Positions 41,886 through 50,068 of a stretch of DNA of 64,000 nucleotides are shown here, in pieces. Positions within the stretch are counted from its first letter, which is position 1. Every line of letters starts with the position of its first letter. The position numbers were made by a program, and so were the translations under genes. Under the pieces are notes generated by a model that had not been told where the DNA came from, ran no database searches, and was given only the letters and a program-made list of their open reading frames with translations. This DNA is from JAJEEA01 sp965116765 (GTDB lineage: Bacteria; Acidobacteriota; Vicinamibacteria; Vicinamibacterales; UBA8438): contig OZ220718.1 in NCBI GenBank assembly GCA_965116765.1, forward strand, positions 1-64,000, in the 5' to 3' direction.

Positions 41886-42382
41886 GCGGGTCGCGGGCCG
41901 TCCCGCTGGGGGAAGGGCGCGGCGATGTAGTTCAACTGCTGGATGGGCGCCGGGTAGGTGAGGCCGGCCCTCGCGGCTGCCCGGGCGAGCTGGCGGAACG
42001 TGTAGGCGCGCTGCGCCCACGCCGCCATGATCTCGTGGGTGGTCGCTTCGGTGACCCACATCAGCACGACGGCCTTCTGCCGTTCGCTCGGCCGCTCCGC
42101 GCGCACCGCTTCGTAGAACTCCGCCGGCGTCGGTGGCCTCGCCCAGCCGGCGCAACTCGAGCCGATTCGCCCCGCGACGGCCCGCGCCTTCCGTCCCGTC
42201 TCGGCCCGGTCGATCCCCGGGCACAGCCTCTCGAGCGCCTCGGGCGGCGCCGGGTCCGCGCTGAAGGCTTCGGGGGGGCTCAGCGTGCACCGTCGCGGCA
42301 CCGTCTCCGTTCTCCGGCGCCGCTCCAGCTCCTGCACCGCGCGTCGGACTGGATCGGTGGTCGATTCGGTCTCTCGGTTCAC
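41882..42382 (-). CDS. Partner protein of the nucleotidyltransferase, module 1
   Basis: A 166-residue protein from GTG 42382 (VNRETESTTDPVRRAVQELE). I do not recognise a domain. It shares with the partner at 60728-61273 the blocks PPEAFxxDPAP, SCAGWARxPTxxEFYxA and a W-x(11)-W-helix leading to RQL near the C-terminus. The order and overlap (partner first, nucleotidyltransferase second) are identical in both loci, the layout of toxin-antitoxin pairs. The C-terminus TYPAPIQQLNYIAAPFP resembles that of FTSFRWLNNMATTP. An antitoxin role is an inference. Confidence 0.6.
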   Translation of the reverse strand: MNRETESTTDPVRRAVQELERRRRTETVPRRCTLSPPEAFSADPAPPEALERLCPGIDRAETGRKARAVAGRIGSSCAGWARPPTPAEFYEAVRAERPSERQKAVVLMWVTEATTHEIMAAWAQRAYTFRQLARAAARAGLTYPAPIQQLNYIAAPFPQRDGPRPA

Positions 42383-42847
42383 GCCCGCGCCTTGCCAATC
42401 GAGTGGTGTGTCCAGTCTCCCTGGACGGGTTGACCAGGCTCCCGGGGTCGCCATCCGACGCTCGGGTTCTCCCGATCGACCCCGACCGCGCTTCGGGTGA
42501 CGGCGCTTGGCCGTGCATTGTGCCACGGCCGGCAACCTCGCGCTCCCGGCCCCGCGGTCCGGTACGATGGGGCCGGGCCGGAAGAGCACCCGCAGGGCGA
42601 GCGCCAGCGTGGCCTGCATGGGGCGGCTGAACCTGTGCTTGCGAAAGGCATGGACCGCCAGCACCAGCAGGGACAGCGGCCCCGCCAACTGTCCCCCTTC
42701 GATCAGCAAGACCCAGCCGACGACGGCCGCCATGCCGCCCGACAGGAACAGGCCCCATGACGCGACGAGGACCAGGCCGAGCCCGACGGGCGGAGTCCAG
42801 CGCAGGACGGATCGCAATCGGCTGCGAGGCGGTCGGGTCACGTCCAT
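42383..42847 (-). CDS. Small membrane-protein ORF running into the partner gene
   Basis: From ATG 42847 a frame encodes a basic N-terminus and two or three hydrophobic segments (TPPVGLGLVLVASWGLFLSG, AAVVGWVLLIEGGQLAGPLS). It then loses coding character (RRHPKRGRGRSGEPERR) and continues without a stop into the module-1 partner. The membrane part looks real; the stretch from about 42560 to 42383 looks like former intergenic DNA. It is probably a truncated gene whose stop was lost. A CACAAT hexamer lies six bases before the ATG. Confidence 0.4.
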
Positions 42848-42853
42848 GACGGG

Positions 42854-42907
42854 ATTGTGACACGGCCGGCGGACTTCAGGCCTTCCCGATTTGGGACCCG
42901 GTACAAT
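42854..42907. promoter_or_regulatory. Divergent promoter region with a recurrent motif
   Basis: The plus-strand sequence ATTGTGACACGGCCGGC at 42854 also occurs, with one or two changes, at 42513 and 40964. Each copy lies upstream of a minus-strand gene and reads CACAAT on that strand. On the plus strand TACAAT at 42902-42907 precedes the DinB fragment start at 42921. Promoter function is inferred. Confidence 0.35.
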
Positions 42908-42920
42908 TCGAGGCCGCGCC

Positions 42921-43170
42921 GTGTACACCACCGAACTGCTTCGTCAGCTCTACGCCCACCTGGAGTGGGCCGACGCCCGGGTCTGGTCAGAGGTCCTGAG
43001 GACGGCAGGCGCCGCCGACGACTCGCGGCTCCGCGACACGCTGTTCCACATCCACGACACGCAACAGGCGATCCTGAGCCTCTGGACGGGGCGGCCCGGC
43101 GGACTCCAGGCGACCTCGATTCGCTCGCCGCCGTCTACCATTGGGCGAGGCCGCACTGCGCGACACCGCC
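42921..43170 (+). pseudogene. Truncated DinB-family gene
   Basis: GTG 42921 opens YTTELLRQLYAHLEWADARV, closely matching the intact DinB protein at 44019 (YTPELLRVLYAHMEWADARV). A single-base shift near 43110 moves the reading to SLAAVYHWARPHCAT, the equivalent of VVALYEWARPYYAT. After that the DinB sequence stops abruptly and is replaced by a permease 3' end. The last two-thirds of the gene, with the second histidine motif, is gone. Confidence 0.7.
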
Positions 43171-43263
43171 CTGCTCGTCGCGGTATGCGCGGCGGCGAGC
43201 CTGCTGGCGGCGTGGCGCGCGACGAGAATCGACCCCCTGGCGGCGCTGCGGGATTTCGAGTGA
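43171..43263 (+). pseudogene. Detached 3' end of a large permease gene
   Basis: These 93 bases match 40111-40203 at all but about four positions and encode LLVAVCAAASLLAAWRATRI...AALRDFE plus stop. They are joined directly to the DinB fragment. They mark a deletion or ectopic recombination that removed the rest of a paralogous permease. Confidence 0.75.
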
Positions 43264-43370
43264 ACCGCCGGGGAGCGAGTTCCGATTCCTGCCGGGCCGC
43301 CGCCTGCTAACATGGTTCGACGCCCGCCGGGTCCAGCCATACGGACGGTATCGAGAGAAAAAGGAGACAG

Positions 43371-43979
43371 ATGACCACCGCCGAACAGCGCCTCAGGGCA
43401 CGCACCCTGCGGGAGCTCCATTCGGACCACGCGGTCCTCGTGCTGCCGAACGTCTGGAATCCAATCGGGGCGCGCGTGCTGGCATCCAAGGGCTACCCGG
43501 CTGTCGCGACCGCCAGCGCGGCGATCTCCGCGCTGGGCTTCGAGGACGGCGAGAAGATCGGGCGGCAGACGATGCTGGAGATCGCCGCCGGGATCGGCGA
43601 GGGCTCCATAGACTTCGACATCAGGCTGACGGACGTCGATCAATCGAACGGTGTCGCCCGACTGCTGGTGAGGCACGTGGTGCCGGAGGCGCCTGCCATC
43701 CGGATACCCGCGACTTGGATGCGCGCACCCGTGGCCGACACAGCCAACAACTGGGTGCAGGTCAGACGGGAGGGCGGCAGATACGTTGCCGCCGTCGGCA
43801 AGGAGACGTTCGACGTCGAGTTGATCGTCGACCTGGCATCCGGTCGGATTGTCCGAGCCGCCATGGACAACCCTGTCGAGACCGTCGTCCGCGATTGCGC
43901 CGACATCGGCCTGACCGAGTGCGGTGAGCCGGGTCGGCGCCGGATTCTTCGGCGTGTAGAGTTGCTGCCGTCCGATTGA
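43371..43979 (+). CDS. Chimeric ORF: PEP mutase/isocitrate lyase N-terminus plus unrelated C-terminus
   Basis: A 202-residue ORF with AAGGAGA before its ATG. Residues 1-72 (VLVLPNVWNPIGARVLASKG, VATASAAISALGFEDGEKI) are a clear start of a PEP mutase/isocitrate lyase-superfamily barrel. From about residue 73 the sequence becomes unrelated (GSIDFDIRLTDVDQSNGVAR, YVAAVGKETFDVELIVDLAS). The latter half lacks all later barrel strands and the catalytic loop, so lyase activity is very unlikely. The fusion point near 43590 suggests a deletion joining two genes. Confidence 0.6.
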   Translation: MTTAEQRLRARTLRELHSDHAVLVLPNVWNPIGARVLASKGYPAVATASAAISALGFEDGEKIGRQTMLEIAAGIGEGSIDFDIRLTDVDQSNGVARLLVRHVVPEAPAIRIPATWMRAPVADTANNWVQVRREGGRYVAAVGKETFDVELIVDLASGRIVRAAMDNPVETVVRDCADIGLTECGEPGRRRILRRVELLPSD

Positions 43980-44018
43980 CCGCGGCCAAGGTAGGTCGCC
44001 GACGTCGCTGACGCCGCC

Positions 44019-44546
44019 ATGTACACCCCCGAACTGCTTCGCGTGCTCTACGCCCACATGGAGTGGGCCGACGCCAGGGTCTGGTCCGAAATCCTGAGGA
44101 CGGCGGACGCCCACGACGATCCGTGGCTCCGCGACAAGCTCTTCCACATGCACGATACGCAGCAGGCGTTCCTGAGCCTGTGGACCGGCCAGCCTCGAAC
44201 GGCGACGAAGGCCCCGGACCCTGTCGTCGCCCTATACGAGTGGGCGCGCCCGTACTACGCGACGGCGCGCGGGTTCCTGGAATCGGTGGGCGCGCGGGCC
44301 TTGGCCGAGCCCGTGTCGGACGCCTTCGGCGAACGCATGAAGCAGCGTTTCGGCTCTCCGAGCGGCGACGTCACCCTCGGCGTCACCGTGCTTCAGGTCG
44401 TGACGCACACGACGCACCATCGGGGGCAGGTCATGACGCGACTCCGCGAACTGGGCGGAACCCCGCCCCTGGTGGACTACGTGATCTGGGTGTGGTCGGG
44501 AAGCCCCGCCGCCGAATGGGACGGGCCGGCGGGACGGTCCTCGTGA
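44019..44546 (+). CDS. DinB-family protein
   Basis: A 175-residue four-helix DinB protein (MYTPELLRVLYAHMEWADAR). The histidines are in LFHMHDTQQAFL and VVTHTTHHRGQVMTRL, the usual three-histidine metal site. It is the intact relative of the fragment at 42921. Its stop overlaps the cupin gene start as GTGA, so both are likely co-expressed. Confidence 0.82.
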   Translation: MYTPELLRVLYAHMEWADARVWSEILRTADAHDDPWLRDKLFHMHDTQQAFLSLWTGQPRTATKAPDPVVALYEWARPYYATARGFLESVGARALAEPVSDAFGERMKQRFGSPSGDVTLGVTVLQVVTHTTHHRGQVMTRLRELGGTPPLVDYVIWVWSGSPAAEWDGPAGRSS

Positions 44547-44944
44547 GGACGGTGATGAGGGAGAAGATCAGCGTAGACGAGAGCTGCAAGCGTCTCGACG
44601 AAGCGTGGCGCCCCCGCGTCATCGCCGCCCTCAACGGGCAGGAGGTGAAGCTCATCAGGGTGAAGGGCGTCTTCCCCTGGCACCGTCATGATGACGCCGA
44701 CGAGTTCTTCCTGGTGTGGAAGGGACGGTTCTCGGTGGAGTACCGCGATCGGCGGGTAGACATGAAGCCAGGAGATTGCGTGCTGGTCCCTCGCGGCGTC
44801 GAGCACCGCACCGCTGCCGCGGAGGACGCGTACGTGCTGTGCTTCGAGCCGGCCGGCACCGTGAACACGGGGAATCTCCCGGCGAACGAGTTCACCGCGC
44901 CTTGCGGCGTGCCGGTCTTCGATGGTGATGAGGTTGCCGACTGA
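44543..44944 (+). CDS. Cupin-domain protein
   Basis: A small single-domain cupin of 133 residues from GTG 44543, or 129 from ATG 44555. Motif 1 is WHRHDDADEFFLVWKGRF and motif 2 is GDCVLVPRGVEHRTAA, with His, His, Glu and His as likely metal ligands. Its substrate is unknown. It follows DinB with an overlap, and a methyltransferase gene lies 140 bases downstream. Confidence 0.82.
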   Translation: MRTVMREKISVDESCKRLDEAWRPRVIAALNGQEVKLIRVKGVFPWHRHDDADEFFLVWKGRFSVEYRDRRVDMKPGDCVLVPRGVEHRTAAAEDAYVLCFEPAGTVNTGNLPANEFTAPCGVPVFDGDEVAD

Positions 44945-45085
44945 CTCCCGGTCCGTGTTCGAACTCGTCCGGCCTCGCGACGTGCGCCGTGACAGCCGAT
45001 GTTCCACTGCCGGGGCCTGGCGCAGACGCCGCCGGCGGCGTCGTGTTCACGGGTGCTTCGGCGCCGGACGGGGAGGCTGCGGCTG

Positions 45086-45778
45086 ATGCCGTTCTCGATC
45101 GATCGAGTGGTGCCCTGGGGGCGGAACTCGGCGGAGTATCAGGCCATGTTCGGTCTGGGCGAGTCTGAGCTCGGTGGCCGCATCCTGGGCTGCGGAGACG
45201 GCCCCGCCAGCTTCAACGCGGAGCTCTCGGCGCAAGGCTGCGCCGTCGTCTCGGTCGATCCGCTCTATGCCGCGTCGGCGGCGGCCATCGAACGGCGCGT
45301 CGAGGAGACGTTCGATGAGGTGATGGACGAGATGCGCCGGCATCCGGACGAGTTCGTCTGGACCCACGTCCCGTCGCTCGAGGAGCTGGGCCGGCGACGG
45401 ATGGCCGCGATGCGCCGCTTCATCGCGGACTACCCGCGGGGCAGGGCCGAAGGTCGCTATCTGGACGCGTCGTTGCCGGACTTGCCCTTCGGCGACTGCA
45501 CGTTCGATCTCGCCCTGTCTTCCCACCTGCTCTTCTTGTACAGCGAGCAGTTCGACCTGGCCTTTCACATCCGTGCCCTGGAGGAGATGCTGCGGGTCGC
45601 CGCCGAGGTGCGGGTCTTTCCGCTGCTGCAAATCGGTGGGACACCATCGCCGCACGTCGAGGGGGTCGTCGACTTCTTCGGCGCGCGGGCTTCAAACGTG
45701 ACGGTCGAGCCGGTGGCGTACGAATTCCAGCGGGGAGGGAATCGAATGCTGCGGCTGCGACGGGGACTGACGTCATGA
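45086..45778 (+). CDS. SAM-dependent methyltransferase-like protein
   Basis: A 230-residue class I methyltransferase fold. Motif I is GRILGCGDGPASFNAEL, the acidic end of strand 2 is VVSVDPLY, and post-motif regions include LPDLPFGDCTFDLALSSHLL. The substrate is unknown. ATG 45086 (MPFSIDRVVPWGRN) was preferred to the upstream start at 44999, which adds a non-conserved tail. The stop overlaps a small lipoprotein ORF (ATGA). Confidence 0.78.
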   Translation: MPFSIDRVVPWGRNSAEYQAMFGLGESELGGRILGCGDGPASFNAELSAQGCAVVSVDPLYAASAAAIERRVEETFDEVMDEMRRHPDEFVWTHVPSLEELGRRRMAAMRRFIADYPRGRAEGRYLDASLPDLPFGDCTFDLALSSHLLFLYSEQFDLAFHIRALEEMLRVAAEVRVFPLLQIGGTPSPHVEGVVDFFGARASNVTVEPVAYEFQRGGNRMLRLRRGLTS

Positions 45779-45903
45779 CGCGCATGGCTGGACGATGGGG
45801 GGTCGCGGCGTTCGTTGCCGGGGCGATGACATGGTGCTCCATGGGATGCGCCACCCGTGTCCAGACCAGAGGTTCGGCGTCGAACCCTCGTTCGGTGGAC
45901 TGA
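45775..45903 (+). CDS. Small lipoprotein-like ORF, 42 aa
   Basis: An ATG overlapping the methyltransferase stop (ATGA) opens 42 codons. It has a basic start, a hydrophobic stretch and a lipobox-like CSMGC (VAAFVAGAMTWCSMGC), then a short polar tail. The size and design recall entericidin-like small lipoproteins. It could also be the leader of a larger lipoprotein cut by rearrangement. It ends 20 bases before the phosphoesterase start. Confidence 0.4.
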   Translation: MTRMAGRWGVAAFVAGAMTWCSMGCATRVQTRGSASNPRSVD

Positions 45904-45923
45904 CCAGCGGAGGAGAGAAGCAA

Positions 45924-46715
45924 GTGTATCGTGCGACGCGGGTTGCCGCCCTCTACGACATACACGCGAACCTGCCGGCTCTCGAGGCGGTGCTCGGGGA
46001 AGTCCGAAGCGCGGAGGTCGACCACGTGCTGGTCGGGGGCGACGTCGTTCCCGGCCCGATGCCTCGCGAGACCGTCGAGCTGCTTCTCGAGCTCGACACG
46101 CCGACGCACTTCATCTGCGGCAACGGAGAGTTGGCGGTGCTGGCGCAGGTCGGGGCGGACGACCCCGACGCGGTGACGTACTGGGGCACCGCATCCGGCG
46201 AGCCGCTCGCGGAGCCGCAACGGGAGGTGTTGCGCTGGACCGCGGGCGAGCTGCCCGCCGAGCACCTCGCGCTGATCGAGGGATGGCCGGGGACGCAGGA
46301 GCTCGAGGTCGGCGGGGTGGGGCGGGTCCTGTTCTGCCACGGGACGCCACGAAGCGAGTGCGAGTGCTTCACCCGCCTGACGCCCGAGGAGGGTCTGCTG
46401 GAGGCGTTCGAAGGAGTGACGGCCCCGCTCGTCGTCTGCGGTCACACCCACATGCAGTTCGACCGCTGGCTCGGCCGCGTTCGCGTCGTCAACGCCGGGA
46501 GCGTGGGAATGCCGTTCGGGCGGACCGGGGCGGATTGGCTCCTGCTCGGGCCGGGGGTGGAGCTCCGCCACACGGAGTTCGACCTCGATGCGGCGGCGGC
46601 GCGGGTGCGAGAGACAGGCTATCCGCGAGCCGACGACTTCGCGACCCAGCATGTCCTGGCGTCACCATCGGAATCGGCGATGCTCGAGGCGTTCACCCAC
46701 GTGTCGTTTCCGTGA
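45924..46715 (+). CDS. Metallophosphoesterase (calcineurin-like)
   Basis: A 263-residue protein with the full set of metallophosphoesterase motifs: ALYDIHANLPAL, LVGGDVVPGPMP, ICGNGELAVL, FCHGTPRSE and VCGHTHMQFDRW. The YfcE/MJ0936-like group acts on phosphodiesters or nucleotides. GTG 45924 was chosen because GGAGGAGAG lies ten bases upstream and it gives the family-typical N-terminus. Confidence 0.88.
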   Translation: MYRATRVAALYDIHANLPALEAVLGEVRSAEVDHVLVGGDVVPGPMPRETVELLLELDTPTHFICGNGELAVLAQVGADDPDAVTYWGTASGEPLAEPQREVLRWTAGELPAEHLALIEGWPGTQELEVGGVGRVLFCHGTPRSECECFTRLTPEEGLLEAFEGVTAPLVVCGHTHMQFDRWLGRVRVVNAGSVGMPFGRTGADWLLLGPGVELRHTEFDLDAAAARVRETGYPRADDFATQHVLASPSESAMLEAFTHVSFP

Positions 46716-46783
46716 GGCCGCCACGAGCGCAAGGGCTATGCGGTTTCAGCGCCCCGGCCATTCTGGTTTCGGGAGAGCCGCAC

Positions 46784-47284
46784 CTACTCGCTGGCGGGGT
46801 CGCCCACCGTCATCGTCCGGTGCATCTTCCACGACCCGTCGGGCTGGCGCTGCAGGATGCGCATCAGCTTGCCGCCGCCGGAGAACACCTCCCCGGACGC
46901 GCGCGCCCGGGAGCTCGATCGGACGGTGCCCCACTGGATCGCGTAGTCGCCGGCGACGATCGTCTCCTCGAAGTCGAGCACGTGCTCCAGCGGCTCGAGC
47001 TGGCCGGCCATTTCCCGGGCGGGCTCCATCAGCGCGGCGTTGGCGTCGCGGCCTCGCACGATGGAGCCCTGCGTGATCACCACGAAGTCATCTGTCCACT
47101 GCGAGATCAGCGCATCGATGTCGCCCGACAGCACGGCGTCGACGTCGTGCTGGTTGAGTGCCTCGATGGCACGGAGGTCTTCATCGAGACCGGGTGAACC
47201 GGACGTGCAGGCGCCCACCAAGGCCAGAACGAGAAGCAGCCGTCCGGTCGGCCTGCTGTGTACGGTCTCGGTTGACGTTCCCAT
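46784..47284 (-). CDS. SnoaL/DUF4440-like lipoprotein
   Basis: A 166-residue protein with a lipobox (LVLALVGAC) and an NTF2-like fold (LNQHDVDAVLSGDIDALISQ, WTDDFVVITQGSIVRGRDA, QPDGSWKMHRTMTVGDPA). It belongs to the DUF4440/ketosteroid-isomerase-like group, which often lacks a defined substrate. It is independent of the permease cassette on the same strand, 152 bases away. Confidence 0.78.
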   Translation of the reverse strand: MGTSTETVHSRPTGRLLLVLALVGACTSGSPGLDEDLRAIEALNQHDVDAVLSGDIDALISQWTDDFVVITQGSIVRGRDANAALMEPAREMAGQLEPLEHVLDFEETIVAGDYAIQWGTVRSSSRARASGEVFSGGGKLMRILQRQPDGSWKMHRTMTVGDPASE

Positions 47285-47436
47285 CTCGTAGCCTCCTCGA
47301 TCTCGGCTGGACCGCCGGTCGTTTGTGCCCGAAGCGGCGCCCTTGGGCTCGCGCTATTGGCGCGCCAGTCCGACCGCGGAGCCGTCAAGGGATGGCCCCC
47401 CACCACCGGCAGGTACGTCCGGAGGGCGCGGCAAGC

Positions 47437-50058
47437 CTACTCGGCGCGCAGGACCTGCACGGGGTGGATGGACGCGGCCCGCGCCGCCGGGACGACCGCC
47501 GCCGCCAAGCCGGTCACCGCCATCGCCGAACCGGCGCCGGCCACGACCATGGCAAGGTCGGCCGGAACGCCGAACACCATGCTGCCCAGCAGCCGCCCCA
47601 GGAGGAACGAGCCCGCCGCGCCCGCGATCACACCGGGAAGCACCAACAGCGCGGCCCGGCGCGAGACGATGCGGACAGTGGTCGCGCGCCCGGCGCCGAG
47701 CGCCATCCGCACCCCCAGCTCATGCCGCCGACTCGCCACCATGTACGACAGCACACCGTACAGGCCGGCCACCGTCAGCAACATCGCGACGCCCGCGAAC
47801 GTGCCCATCAGGGCAGTCAGGAACCGGGCCGGCGCAATGACCGCGGCCGCCAGTTGCTCCCCGGTTCGAAGCCTCTGCATCGTCAGGTTCTGGTTCAGTG
47901 CCCCCAACGCCTCGCGCACTGCCGGCACGGTGCTCAACGGCGGGACCGAGGTGCGCAGCACGATCGTGCCGATGCGCCACGGCAACTGCTTGTACGGGAA
48001 GTAGTAGATGGGGTCGGCGTCGGTTCCCGCCACCGCCTGCCTGGCATCGTCGACGACACCGACGATCTCGCGCATCACGGGGTCGAGTCCCGCGCCGGGC
48101 CGAATGCGCTTGCCGATGATCTCCTCGCCGGGAAAGAACCTTCGCTGGAAGGCTCGATTGACCACCAGGACAGGCGCCGTCCCGGCATCGTCTCCGGCGT
48201 TGAAGTCCCGGCCCGCGAGGAGCGGAATCCCCATCGCGGCAAAGTAGCCGGGCGTGACGATCGCAGCGTCGGAGCGCGGTCTTGCCGACGCCGCCATCGG
48301 TCTGGTCTCGATGTCGAACGCCAATCTCATCACGTGGCCCTGCAACGGCAACGGGCTTCCGGCGGCCGCCGCACTGACACCGGGAACCGCCGCCATTTGC
48401 CCGAGCACACGGTCCGACAATGCCACTTCCTGTTCGTCCGTGTAAGGCTCGGCGGTCGTGATGTCGAAGGCCACCAGATGGTCCGGTCTGAAACCCGGGT
48501 CCGTTCGGGTCAGGGCCACCAACCCGGACATCAGCAGGTTGGCGCCGACCAGCAGCATCAAGGCGAGCGCGACCTGCCCGGCCACCAGCACGCTGCGGAA
48601 TCGATCGCGGCCGAGCGTCACGGTCCGAGCACCTTCCCGGACGGCGCCGGCCGGATCCGCGGATGCCGCCCGGAGGGCGGGAGCAAGACCGAACAGGACG
48701 CTGGTCATCACGACCAGGACCGCCGAGAAGGCCAGCACGCGACTGTCGATGACCGCATCCGCCAGCCGTGGCAGACGGTCGGCGGCCAGCGGCACGATCA
48801 GGTTCAAGGCTCCGGTCGCCACCAGCACGCCGCCCGCCGAGCCGAGCAAGGCCAGCGTCACGCTCTCGATCATCAGTTGCCGCGTCAGCGACAGCCGTGA
48901 CGCGCCGAGCGCCATCCGCAAGCCGAAGTCGCGGGCACGCTCCGTGCTGCGGGCCAGCAACAGGCTCGCCACGTTCCCGCACGCGATGAGGAGGACGAGC
49001 ACGACTGCGGCGAGCAGGCCGAACACGATCGTCCGGCCCCGTCCTGCCACCCGCTCCGCTTCCGGTCCGATCGACGTCCTCGCGATGCTGCCGTTGCTGT
49101 CCGGATACTCTTCCGCCAGCGCGCCGGCGACCGCGTCCATCTCCGCACGCGCCCGCTCGACGGAGATGCCGGGTCGCAGACGGCCGATGACGTCCAGCAC
49201 CCGCGCTCCCCGCTGATGCCTCGCCTCGACGTCTTCGGCGAGGGTGACCCACAAGTCGACCGCAAGAACATCCAGGGGAAACTGGAAGCCTTCGGGGGTC
49301 ACGCCGACGACCGTGAACGGTATCCCGTCGAGGGAGATCGGCTCGCCCAGAATCCGTTCGTCTCCGCCGAACTGACTCGTCCACAGGCCATGGCTGAGAA
49401 TGGCGACGTGCGTTCCCGGCTGTTCCTCTTCCGGCCGGAACCCGCGGCCCAGCGCCGGCTGGATTCCGAGCAGGGGAAACAGGTCCCAGGAGACGACTTG
49501 CCCTGCGACCGGTGCCGGCGGCACCGACTCGCCAAGGGTGAACTGCGCGTCGCGGTAGGACACCAGATGGTCGAACACCCGGTTCCGTTCGCGAAAATCG
49601 ACGAAGTTGGGATACGACAACTGCGACGGCCGGTCATCTCGCTGATCCACCGAACGGAACGCCATCAGGCCGTCAGGCTCCGCGTAGGGCAGCGGGCGGA
49701 GCACGATGACGTCGAGCACCGCGAAGACCGCGGCCGCGGCGCCCATGCCCACCGCCAACGTCAGGCCGGCGAAGACGGTGAAGCGCTTGGACCGTCGAAG
49801 CTCTCGCAGCGCATGCCGGAGCTCGCGCGCCACGCTCTGCAGCCAAGGCGCGATCCACACGTCGCGCACGTGGTCGCGGGTGAGCGGCAGGTTGCCCAGC
49901 GAGCGCCGGGCGGCCAGGGTCGCCGCGGCCCGATCGAGTCCCCGCGACTCCAGCTCCCGGAGTTTCATCTCCAGATGGAACTGCAGTTCGTCGTCGAGCT
50001 CCCGTTCGTAACGGTCACGCTGGAGCACGTAGCGCAGGCGCTGCAGCAGCCTGGTCAT
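47437..50058 (-). CDS. Large MacB/FtsX-type ABC permease, cassette 1
   Basis: An 873-residue permease with the full N-terminal helical extension (MTRLLQRLRYVLQRDRYERE, NLPLTRDHVRDVWIAPWLQS). Two core-plus-FtsX halves follow, with ELRHALRELRRSKRFTVFAG, VVGVTPEGFQFPLDVL, the central VFGLLAAVVLVLLIACGNVA, and C-terminal RRHELGVRMALGAG. No ATP-binding domain is present. It lies ten bases after a PadR regulator, the classic acidobacterial PadR-permease pair. The neighbouring cassette 2 has the same layout. Confidence 0.88.
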   Translation of the reverse strand: MTRLLQRLRYVLQRDRYERELDDELQFHLEMKLRELESRGLDRAAATLAARRSLGNLPLTRDHVRDVWIAPWLQSVARELRHALRELRRSKRFTVFAGLTLAVGMGAAAAVFAVLDVIVLRPLPYAEPDGLMAFRSVDQRDDRPSQLSYPNFVDFRERNRVFDHLVSYRDAQFTLGESVPPAPVAGQVVSWDLFPLLGIQPALGRGFRPEEEQPGTHVAILSHGLWTSQFGGDERILGEPISLDGIPFTVVGVTPEGFQFPLDVLAVDLWVTLAEDVEARHQRGARVLDVIGRLRPGISVERARAEMDAVAGALAEEYPDSNGSIARTSIGPEAERVAGRGRTIVFGLLAAVVLVLLIACGNVASLLLARSTERARDFGLRMALGASRLSLTRQLMIESVTLALLGSAGGVLVATGALNLIVPLAADRLPRLADAVIDSRVLAFSAVLVVMTSVLFGLAPALRAASADPAGAVREGARTVTLGRDRFRSVLVAGQVALALMLLVGANLLMSGLVALTRTDPGFRPDHLVAFDITTAEPYTDEQEVALSDRVLGQMAAVPGVSAAAAGSPLPLQGHVMRLAFDIETRPMAASARPRSDAAIVTPGYFAAMGIPLLAGRDFNAGDDAGTAPVLVVNRAFQRRFFPGEEIIGKRIRPGAGLDPVMREIVGVVDDARQAVAGTDADPIYYFPYKQLPWRIGTIVLRTSVPPLSTVPAVREALGALNQNLTMQRLRTGEQLAAAVIAPARFLTALMGTFAGVAMLLTVAGLYGVLSYMVASRRHELGVRMALGAGRATTVRIVSRRAALLVLPGVIAGAAGSFLLGRLLGSMVFGVPADLAMVVAGAGSAMAVTGLAAAVVPAARAASIHPVQVLRAE

Positions 50059-50068
50059 GCACGGCCTC

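Noticed and set aside
41882..42931. 349-codon membrane-anchored partner protein as one native gene
   Set aside because: The stretch between the hydrophobic part and the partner lacks coding character, and the paralogue at 60728 has no such extension. An internal GTG gives the conserved start.
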